Source: Siphonodentalium dalli
Taxonomy: Eukaryota; Mollusca; Scaphopoda; Gadilida; Siphonodentaliidae
Assembly: GCA_032622095.1 (NCBI GenBank)
Contig: CP136069.1
Span: forward strand, 14,306,450 to 14,370,449
Reading direction: 5' to 3'
DNA length: 64,000 nucleotides
Under the pieces are notes generated by a model. That model searched no databases and was not told where the DNA came from. It saw only the letters and a program-made list of their open reading frames with translations. The position numbers and the translations under genes were made by a program. Below, piece after piece: positions 56,404-64,000 of this stretch. The number at the start of each line of letters is the position of its first letter. The stretch's first letter is position 1.

Positions 56404-58812
56404 CTAGGCATTGGGACTCGACCCTTTCTCGTTTAAATCAAACGACACCTTTTGGCTTTCCCTTGGTGGGGTCGCTGATCGATTATATGGTCGTTTTGAA
56501 GGACAGTCTCGAGCAAAATGTTGATCCGACCGACATGTAAAACATGTGTTGTTTGGTCCTGGTGATGGTGATCTCGGTCGATATGGAGTTCTTGATGGTT
56601 CTAGTGACTTATAGCGAGTTCCGATTTCTTCCATCTGTTTTTGCATGGGTTCCAACAGCTCTTTTAGTTTATTGAACTTTTCATCAATCCGTTTTTCAGA
56701 GTCTTTAAACTTCTCATCCATCTGTTGCCACCGTTTTTCGGAGCCCTCGCCATTTTCTTCATTCCTTGTCATTTTCGAGCTCTCATCCCTGGTTTGTCCA
56801 CGTCGTGGGCTAGGGGGGTCTTGATTTTTCACCCATCCCTTTCCCCTCTGATAGTCGTGATCATATGAGGGGCTCTGGTTCCGATTTCGGTATGGTTGCG
56901 ACATTTGCACCCTAACAGGGCTAGCGTCTCTTCTGGGATTCCCGTTCCTTTGGGGACCTTTTTTCCCATCACCATACACAGCCGAAGACGTGTACTGAAA
57001 AAATCTCAACTTCTCTATTGCGCTTTCCATGGTTCCTGGGCGATCGTTTGCAGTATATAGCCCAGCTTGCTGGTCCACAGCTCCTAGGCAGAATCGCATG
57101 ATTGCTTGGTCGTATAAGTAATCCTCCGGGAGATGACCGAATGCATCCATTGCCAGCTGTAATATTCGATCGCTCCATCTCTCTATGGATTCTTCAGGGT
57201 CTTGTGAAGCCTGCTGAAAACGCACTTGTACCGTTTGCGGTATTTCGCGCATTCCAAACCTCTTTTCCATCCTTCTTATCAGCTCAGGTCCCTCTATATG
57301 AGGGGTTTGTTGTACTATTCTGGTGTAATGATCACCAGCAAGGCCTTCCAAACACCAGCACAACTGATTTACCACTTGTTGGTCATCCCATCCTTTCATA
57401 TTGGAATATTTCTCGAACTTGGTACGAAAGGTTTGCCAGCTCGACTTGGGCGTTCCGTCAAAATTAAGACCTCTTGGCATTTTTAGGTCATCCTGGACTC
57501 TGGGTTGGTTTATACGACGGTTTTGAACTTCTCTTTGATTGGCTACTCTTGGATTTTGAACTGCAACTTCTGCCCTCTGTTGGGGTATTTCAGGTTGATT
57601 AGGCGGGGGCGCCATGGCTTGTTGTCGTCCCTCAATCGCTTGGTTTGCTTGTCGGTTTGCTTGTTGGTCACAGACAGCTTGGTTCGGTCGTTGTTGTCCC
57701 ACAACTGCTTGGTTTGCTTGTTGTTGCCCCCGAACAGCTTGGTTATTTTGTTGTCCCCAGGCAGCTTGGTTCTGCCATTGCTGCTCTCCAACTGCTTGGT
57801 TAGTTTGTTGTCCCCAGGCAGCTTGGTTCTGCCATTGCTGTCCTCCAACTGCTTGGTTTGCTTGTGGCTGTCTTGTGTTATATTCCCCATAGTGTTGCGG
57901 GGTTATGGCCTCCTGTTTTATGGCTGTTTTAGAACGTGCAAATCCAGGTATTTTGTTGTTGATGAGGTCATTAATGGTTGATTGGGGGAGTAAATCTTTG
58001 AGGTGATCTTGAAGGGAAGACCTTGATATTTGCGGTTCCTCGCCCGAGTCTGAAGATTCATCTGTTTCTGATTCTTGGTATTTATCCTTTGATCCCTGTC
58101 GAGAATGTTTCCTGCGTGCGTGTGCTACCTGAGCACGAGCTACTTCGAGTGCTTCCCTCCTCTCTTCCGAGTGCGACTTTCGCATTCGTCTATGTGCCGA
58201 CCAATTGGTATTCCTTGTTTGATCCCTTGTCTGTTGGTCCACCTTTTGGTAATTTCCAGCCTTCGGTTCCTCCCTGCATTGACCCAATGTGTCCGTGCCG
58301 CTGGAATAGGAGTGGTATCCTCCCCAATTGGGGTGCATCACTCCATCCGCCAATGGTCTAATGTCTCCCCCGGAATATGGGGTGCTTGCTTGGAGGAATT
58401 CTCGGGATCGTGGCTCCCTATTCTCCAATTGTTTCTCCTCCTGCTTAGCCGCGTCTTCCTTTTCAATGTGTCTGTGTACCTCGTACAAGTCTTGGCCCTT
58501 CTGCCCGACGCCCTGTCCATGTGGGGCAAACACTATACTGTCCAGAAGAACTTCGTCGACTTTCAAATGTTTTATGTTGTTCAGATCAGTTGGGCTCAAT
58601 TCTCCTCTCTGATGACGTAGGCTGATTATCTGTTCTGCGATCCTGACACCAACACCCGGCAATCTGGTTAACTCCGTAAAGCTGCATGTGTTTATCTCAA
58701 CTTTTTGTTCGCGTGTGGTTGTCTCTATAATCGTGCGTTGTGATGCAGAGTCCATTTTTTGCATTGCCCTTTGTTCCCTGAATAGGGGTAGAAATCTTAG
58801 ATGTCGGCACAC
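56404..58812 (-). CDS. gag: gag: HhH domain, capsid-like region, CCHC knuckle
   Basis: 802 aa from the first Met at 58812; Met17 and Met20 are alternative starts. Residues 38-90 form a ComEA-like helix-hairpin-helix domain (INTCSFTELTRLPGVGVRIA, then RHQRGELSPTDLNNI), a fold that binds DNA backbone. About 310-395 is a Gln/Asn repeat region (AAWGQQ, NQAVGGQQWQ). About 445-615 is the retrotransposon Gag capsid region (LCWCLEGLAGDHY, ESIERWSDRILQLA, DQAIMRFCLG). About 690-735 is a probable coiled coil, and a CCHC zinc knuckle (C757, C760, H765, C770) follows. It would package the RNA and form the particle. The C-terminal codons overlap the slippery site. Confidence 0.92.
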   Translation of the reverse strand: MCRHLRFLPLFREQRAMQKMDSASQRTIIETTTREQKVEINTCSFTELTRLPGVGVRIAEQIISLRHQRGELSPTDLNNIKHLKVDEVLLDSIVFAPHGQGVGQKGQDLYEVHRHIEKEDAAKQEEKQLENREPRSREFLQASTPYSGGDIRPLADGVMHPNWGGYHSYSSGTDTLGQCREEPKAGNYQKVDQQTRDQTRNTNWSAHRRMRKSHSEERREALEVARAQVAHARRKHSRQGSKDKYQESETDESSDSGEEPQISRSSLQDHLKDLLPQSTINDLINNKIPGFARSKTAIKQEAITPQHYGEYNTRQPQANQAVGGQQWQNQAAWGQQTNQAVGEQQWQNQAAWGQQNNQAVRGQQQANQAVVGQQRPNQAVCDQQANRQANQAIEGRQQAMAPPPNQPEIPQQRAEVAVQNPRVANQREVQNRRINQPRVQDDLKMPRGLNFDGTPKSSWQTFRTKFEKYSNMKGWDDQQVVNQLCWCLEGLAGDHYTRIVQQTPHIEGPELIRRMEKRFGMREIPQTVQVRFQQASQDPEESIERWSDRILQLAMDAFGHLPEDYLYDQAIMRFCLGAVDQQAGLYTANDRPGTMESAIEKLRFFQYTSSAVYGDGKKGPQRNGNPRRDASPVRVQMSQPYRNRNQSPSYDHDYQRGKGWVKNQDPPSPRRGQTRDESSKMTRNEENGEGSEKRWQQMDEKFKDSEKRIDEKFNKLKELLEPMQKQMEEIGTRYKSLEPSRTPYRPRSPSPGPNNTCFTCRSDQHFARDCPSKRPYNRSATPPRESQKVSFDLNEKGSSPNA
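56431..56437 (-). promoter_or_regulatory. Slippery heptamer T TTA AAC for -1 frameshifting
   Basis: In the gag frame the codons read GAT TTA AAC GAG, giving the canonical X XXY YYZ heptamer ten codons before the gag stop. The -1 frame has a stop (TGA) immediately upstream, and from TTT AAA onward it is open into the protease ORF. A GGGTC...GACCC pairing downstream could be the stimulatory stem. Confidence 0.75.
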
Positions 58813-60917
58813 CAGAAGTTCAAGTGTAACTTTTATTTAATAATATAAAGTATTTTACAATGAACACTGTATCTTAATACGAACGACAATTTCCCAAATA
58901 TGGGATGCCGATAATAGATGGTACTATATTTTTAAGTTGAATATATTATCCAATTACCAGTTTGTCTCCAAGCAATATAGCGTAAACCCTCACAAGGGTG
59001 TTATTTTGTAACAAATTCAGTAAATTGTGAGTGTCCCTTTAAGGGAAATATTTTATCACAAGTTATGTATATGTTGCTCTTGGAAAAAATATGATTTACT
59101 GCAAGTGCTGTTCCCAAATATGGGTTTTAGATGACTTGACCAAGTATTGTCAAACAGGCTGTGTCTCTTTAAGAGAATTTCAAGGTCAGACAAAGGTCAC
59201 TTCCAAAAAAATTTTGACACAGGCATGTAACGTCTCAAAATGGAGATGAAGACGAGACGAATGTATGATATACCATTAGACCACTTGGATCTGAGTCGTG
59301 GTGGATTAGTAATCCTTGATTGTTACCGTTCGGTGCAGATGCAATATATCACAATTGATTCCTAAAAGTGACAAGTGGAAAAAAGCGACATTTTGAAAAA
59401 ATGGCACTTTCCCTGTAAATTCAAAAGTTCTTGTGTGAAGTATGATGCATGAACTGTGGGGTGGGTACTATATAAAGTTGTAATGACTTCCTATCAAAAA
59501 CCATGTATTTTGAGAAAGGTCACTAAAGGTCATCAAGTGCAAGAGTGTTGGGGGGGTCTGAAAACAAATCTGAAAACCGCAATATTTGGCTAATTTCCCT
59601 GCTAAAGGGATTTCTGACCAACTACTGGTTTACTGCAGCAGAAAATATTCCCAGTACCCTCCTTGTTGACTAATGTTCAAACACTAATTTGACCAGAGTA
59701 CCCAATTCCTGTGATTTTTTCACTGTTTTGAGACTAGTGACAACTTGGTTAAGACGAGTTTCAATTTTCCTACTGGATCGACTTGTTGTACCTACGTCCC
59801 TTCTAGGGTTAGTACAAGCTACTGATATCGATAGAAAATATTCCACGAAAAATTTCAAATTGAATTTGAACAATTCAAGTCCAGTTTTGGCAAAATTCCC
59901 TATATTTTCCCAAAAGGGAATACTTTATGATGTTGACCTCCTAAAAGGAGAATATTTGAAAGTATTTGAGTCAGTTATTTGTTTCCAATACATTTCCAAG
60001 AAATTTTAAAGTTGAATTTATAATCCTACAGATGAAGTCCCTACCAAGGGAATGTATTGTCACTATTGTGTAACGGTTAGTGTCTAGCTCGTTTCCAACT
60101 CAATCGTGAGTGAGAAAGCCGTACAAAAGGAATGGTATTCTGGTTTTGTAAACTGACATCATTTCGCTCACGTGGATCATTGAATGTAAATAATAATAAA
60201 ACAGTCCATGTGCCACAAGGTGTAAGGGAAACAACTCTATCCTTGTTTTCTCTCGCTAGCTATTGACTTGCTTCCCCCTTCAGTTCGAAGAGAAAGTGTC
60301 CAAACGTTCCAATTTCGAGTTTCACTTGAGAAACTTGCATAGAAGAGGCACCTGGTGGCACAATTGACAACAAGATATTACCTCTAATGTTCTTTTGGCA
60401 GCTCCCTCTCACTCACCACTCTCGAATTTTTGTTCCAAAAATGGCGATCCGAAATGACCAAGAACACCGCGTCCTTTCGTTTTCCAAATATGGAATACCA
60501 CGTGACTTCTTCTCCTAATATGGGAGCTGAATTCTTGTCACTTTTCCCAAATATGGAACACTTTTCCCAAATATGGGTGTTTGCTCCGCCTTCTTTACCA
60601 AATTTGGAATCCTTTCCCAGAATTCCTCCTGGCGAAGCTGGCGCGAACTTTCACAAGGGTGTTGGGAAAAATTATTTCCCAAAAACCCAATTTCACAATT
60701 AGCACAATACGCAAGCTACCACAATATAATCGTAGTAGCGTGCAAACAATAATCGGAGAGTGTCATCCCTCTCCGCACGAGGAATAAAGAAGAATCTTCC
60801 TTTTCCAAAGTCAATCCTTCGAATTTGGAATCACAGAGATTTCGCTGTGAGTCCGTGAAATCCTTCGACGAATCCTTCTCAAAATCACGATTTTAAGAAT
60901 TTGTCGACGGCGTCAAT
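58813..60917 (-). other. Retrotransposon 5' leader with CArG boxes and mini-palindromes
   Basis: 2.1 kb between the 5' LTR and gag, with no credible ORF. It contains seven sequences matching CC(A/T)6GG at 58894, 59114, 60484, 60514, 60547, 60567 and 60598. It also has many short palindromes such as TCCCTTTAAGGGA (59034), TTCCCAAAAGGGAA (about 59907) and CTCCTAAAAGGAG (about 59939). An internal promoter, RNA packaging structure or both are possible. Confidence 0.6.
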
Positions 60918-61138
60918 TATAGTAAACTTACTGGTATTGACTTGTCGTGGCGATAAATCCTCCAGCAAGTTTACATCCACGATTTCGCTCGTAGATGAAC
61001 GTCGATTCTTCAGAGATAAATCAATCTGGTTTCTTGTTCAAGAGTAAGGTTTCAGTCTGAGGTCTCGGGTCACGTGGTCCTGACGTCATTGGCTGCCTTC
61101 TTGGGGATTAACCCCGCCCGATTCGCCACTTTACAACA
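60918..61138 (-). repeat. 5' LTR with promoter motifs
   Basis: Identical by eye to the 3' LTR. In element orientation the U3-side order is GGGCGGGG (GC box), CCAAT, TGACGTCA (CRE, 61081-61088) and CACGTG (E-box, 61071-61076). No TATA box is evident. ACCA|GTAAGT near the 3' end (60926-60931) is a strong candidate 5' splice site. Confidence 0.92.
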
Positions 61139-61629
61139 GTGGGAAGACATATAAATACCAAGAGGTTCAATGTGGGCATTTAATACTAAAAGTGTATTTA
61201 TGTTTAAAAATATATACATTCGTTTTCCATTAACTGCATGTGTTTTTTTTAATTATTATTTTTTTAATTTTCATGTGTTTTAGTTGGTTTGGAGTAGATA
61301 GGATACCTTGTGGGATCATGCACTAATGAAATAACATTGAATTGGGGTCATGATAAATGTTTAATTTTTTTCGGGATTTGGAAAATAAATAAAATGAATT
61401 TCGTTGGGAGCTTTTGAGGTGGGGCGGGCAGGGCAGCGCCGCAGTGGAAACACATATGTTTCGTTTTGGCTTTATGATTTATCAGTATGTTCATGTTATT
61501 TACAATTACAGCTGGATAATAAGATTTCCCTGGCCTGTTCATGATTTTTATCATTTTACTATTTTTAGAAATTAGCAGTACTATTTTCATGTAGTCATTG
61601 AACGATTTTTAATCTTTTAAACTTTTTAC

Positions 61630-62099
61630 CTGTGAATCTCTCTCCCTTGTTGGAACGTGGTTTGGGGTACTGTGACATTCTTCCCATCATCATTTTGAAC
61701 ACATTGACATGAGCATCTGAAGTTGGCTTATCTCCCACTGCCACTGGTCCGATCTGTTCCCCCGGATTCTGTTCTGACGGTGACCTTTACAAACTTGAGT
61801 CCAGAATCGAACGATGTTATGATGGATATTCTGTCCTCAATATTAGCGTGAAACACGTCCCCCCCTGCTTTTGACAACTCGACCGAAATTTTAGGCTTTG
61901 ACCCATCTGTCCAACACATTTTTACTTGAGAGCAAATACCTCCCAAACATTGCTCCCAAGTTTCATCGGAATTTATCTCACATATTTGGTTGTGAAGTAA
62001 AGTTTTTTTCTGTGATGCACAGATCTGGACAACCGAGCAACATAGTGTTTTCAAATCTATTTTAATTTTCTTCGGTTCAGACGGTTGTTCAGACGCCAT
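61630..62099 (-). CDS. Transposon gene, exon 1, with a one-base frameshift
   Basis: Starts ATGGCGTCTGAACAACC at 62099 (MASEQPSEPKKIKIDLKTLC) and ends at the donor TTCACAG|GTAAAAAG. The first 112 codons are open to a run of five C on the plus strand (61759-61763). After it the coding signal moves to the next frame (EQIGPVAVGDKPTSDAHVN, then NVFKMMMGRMSQYPKP). Removing one base from the run would make the exon 469 nt, leaving exactly the phase (1) that exon 2 needs. So this is either a homopolymer sequencing error or an inactivating mutation. No domain recognised. Confidence 0.65.
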
Positions 62100-62324
62100 A
62101 ACGGTCGGTCGACGGCGTACTCGAATGACATTCAGGCTAAACTCGGAGCGGAGACATTAAAACGCGGAATGAAAACGAACAACAAACCGGAACGAAACTG
62201 TCCCCGGAACCGGAATTGGGAAAAAAATTAAAAAATTTGCGATCTGAATAAAAGAATTTCCAGTCGGGCGTTAATATCGAGTCGGTCGGGGCGAGGACAA
62301 ACAAACAATTTATTAAGTATGGCA

Positions 62325-62934
62325 CAGAAAACAGACACGACAGACATGACTACGATATTTATAAAGCAGGGTGTCAGGACTAAATGTGCTGCATACACAA
62401 CCCCCTGTCGAGGAAATATGCAATGGTGAATCGGTAGCTTCTGGGACAATATTGCTCCCCGTGCATGTTGGGGGTCATAGCCCCCTTAGGGTGGATACAC
62501 ACATGCATGTAATCTCTGTAAATATCGTGTATTTGGCGTTTTACATGGATCATACACACCGTGTAATATGTGTCCGCTGACAACCCAATCATTGCGACTG
62601 TGTTTGACCACAGTGAGTTAAACTCTGAACCGCCGAAGAGCCTTTGACTGGGACAAAGTCGTCAGGCCGCTTAAAATAATTATTCGCGCGATAACTCAAA
62701 TGGTCGACATTCTGTTTAAATCATTGTCAGTATTCTATTGATGTTAATACCAGTGATGGCCTCTTCCCCAACGCAGGGGGCTATGACCCCAACATGCACG
62801 GGGGGCTATATTACCCCAGAAGCTACCGAATTCACCATTGAATATTTCCTCGACGGGGGTGTGCATGCAACACCCTGAGTCCTGACACCCTGCTTTATAA
62901 ATATCGTAGTCATGTCTGTCGTGTCTGTTTTCTA
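62325..62934. repeat. Inverted repeat of about 160-bp arms beside the right TIR
   Basis: Left arm 62325-62485 (AGAAAACAGACACGACAGAC ... GGGGTCATAGCCCCC) is mirrored at 62776-62934. The spacer begins TTAGGGTGGATACACACATG, the same as the tips of the 0.9-kb inverted repeats, so a transposon end-like sequence lies inside the hairpin. Confidence 0.85.
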
Positions 62935-62938
62935 CGAG

Positions 62939-63865
62939 TGATTAATCTAATATGCAGTAATTTATGCTATTCATATAATTATGAACATATTATACAGCTT
63001 TAAATTTGAATGCATGGTGTTGATGTTTGTCTTCATTCGGCGAAAGGGTTGCCTAGCTACGAGTTCCCAACTACGTCACCTTTCCTCTCTTGTGTTATAC
63101 AGTTATACATGCATGTATACGCAAAATTTACAACTATGGAATATTTAAGTAAAACATTATATTGTAATTCTTGCCCAGATAATCCCGGCTGATACATTGA
63201 ATTAACTCCCTTAGTTATTGGAAGCTTTCGAGAACCAGCCCCTCCCCCAATCATGGATTATGGTCGAAAATGTTATAATTCAAGCTTGTGACAGTTATGA
63301 GCTTGTTCAACCTTTGGCTTGAGAAACATATATATAAATGGGGGGGGGGGGGGGGTGTCACTCTTTTTAATTTCAACGCTGTACCTGCATTATTTTTTGG
63401 CGCTATACTGAATATTTGCAATCCCAATTGAATTATTGTTATCACATGAGCTCGCTCTCAAATTATCAGAGAAATCTCAACAAGCCGGTATCATCCTATA
63501 AAAGAATTCTGCATATTTTATTTTTGTTTTGGATGACCCTGTTTCCAAGAAATGACAGAAACAAATCAAGTATAAAATCGACCGGCTCTAATCCACTTTT
63601 CGAAATGAATTGTAACTCGTGAAAAACAGCAACATATATCAGACAAGAATTACTCATTTCGGCATCCGTGAAAGAAGACATGTTTATGACTGGCCTGAAA
63701 TTTCTTGATGGCAGTTTTTTTGATAATGGCTTATAACTACTCACTGGTGAAATTGACCTCTCGCCCGCAGGTGATTAATTGTGTCAATTATTGGTGTGGC
63801 CATGTAAAATACATGTATTTTACATACAGACATTACATGCATGTGTGTATCCACCCTTAGGTGTC
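62939..63865 (-). repeat. Right terminal inverted repeat, about 927 bp
   Basis: Inverted counterpart of 39004-39916, from TGATTAATCTAATATGCAG at the inner end to GTATCCACCCTTAGGTGTC at the tip. Differences are scattered substitutions and the G16 run at 63340-63355 (C8 in the other arm). Confidence 0.9.
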
Positions 63866-64000
63866 AAGAGTGTCTGTTTCAACTTTTTCTGTGGAAAGTT
63901 TTTGCTTTGAAATGACGGATTAAATTATAAGAAATAACTCTTGTTCGAATAAGCTTTTGGGTTGTAACTGATAAGTTTACAGACAATTTACTATAATGCG
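63866..64000. other. Right flank of the DNA transposon
   Basis: 135 bp with no recognised feature. It shares no obvious direct repeat with the left flank before 39004. Confidence 0.4.

Larger units (their letters stand above)
46712..61138 (-). mobile_element. Complete Ty3/gypsy LTR retrotransposon with a Tpt1-TatD accessory ORF
   Basis: A 14,427-bp element on the minus strand. Order: 5' LTR, 2.1-kb leader, gag, protease, pol (RT, RNase H, integrase, PHD finger), ORF4 (Tpt1/KptA, zinc finger, TatD), polypurine tract, 3' LTR. The LTRs are 221 bp and identical by eye. The 4-bp direct repeat GTGG (46708-46711 and 61139-61142) flanks the element. All four frames are open, so the copy looks recent and possibly competent. 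RT-RNase H-IN order places it in Ty3/gypsy (Metaviridae). It sits in intron 1 of the DNA transposon's gene, in the same orientation as that gene. I did not recognise a standard TGG-type primer-binding site next to the 5' LTR. Confidence 0.97.
39004..63865 (-). mobile_element. Large DNA transposon with 0.9-kb inverted ends, carrying a DDE gene
   Basis: Inverted repeats of about 0.92 kb (39004-39916 and 62939-63865) enclose one six-exon minus-strand gene with a DDE-type core. Subtracting the nested LTR element and its TSD leaves about 10.4 kb. The repeat arms lie about 0.6 kb beyond the gene's stop and 0.8 kb beyond its start, as expected for transposon ends. Both outer ends converge on GACAC then TAGGGTGGATACACACATGC (right end: GACACCTAAGGGTGG). 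I found no TSD, and the arms differ at scattered positions, so the insertion is older than the nested retrotransposon. I cannot assign a superfamily. The alternative is a host gene with two unrelated inverted repeat copies around it; I find that less likely. Confidence 0.7.

Overview
The window looks like nuclear DNA from an AT-rich invertebrate genome, probably a marine lophotrochozoan such as a mollusc. That lineage guess is weak and rests on the repeat types and on the style of the retrotransposon. There are spliced genes with GT-AG introns, several classes of eukaryotic transposon, and no operons, rRNA, tRNA or CRISPR that I can see.

Layout. From 1 to about 39 kb the sequence is almost entirely repeats: degenerate tandem arrays (periods of about 60, 100, 113, 120, 130, 160, 195 and 378 bp), long hairpins, and non-autonomous DNA transposons. 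Several of the transposons have clear target-site duplications (TSDs). The only host-gene evidence there is one 5' exon of a secreted PAN/Apple-domain protein (1554-1854, minus). Retroelement debris includes the 3' end of a non-LTR retrotransposon (about 2.6-3.34 kb) and a 5'-truncated Penelope-like element with a GIY-YIG endonuclease (15.42-16.46 kb). The latter is nested in a foldback-type element.

From 39.0 to 63.9 kb lies a set of Russian dolls. The outer shell is a pair of inverted repeats of about 0.92 kb (39004-39916 and 62939-63865). Between them is a six-exon minus-strand gene (40509-62099) whose splice phases all fit. Its third exon carries a DDE transposase-like core. I read this as one large DNA transposon of about 10.4 kb before later insertions. 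Intron 2 of its gene holds three MITEs, one a hAT type with a perfect 8-bp TSD. Intron 1 holds a complete Ty3/gypsy LTR retrotransposon (46712-61138, minus) with 221-bp LTRs that are identical by eye, a 4-bp TSD and all reading frames open.

The retrotransposon is the most interesting object. Gag carries an N-terminal helix-hairpin-helix domain and ends over a canonical T TTA AAC slippery heptamer leading into the protease frame. Protease and pol are in one frame, separated by a single UAA. The integrase carries a C-terminal PHD finger. A fourth 1307-aa reading frame, placed where retroviruses have env and preceded by a good 3' splice site, encodes a Tpt1/KptA RNA 2'-phosphotransferase domain, a C2H2-type finger and a TatD nuclease domain, all with their catalytic residues. 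The element is also peppered with short CCCC-N-GGGG palindromes, and its 2.1-kb leader contains seven CArG-type boxes.
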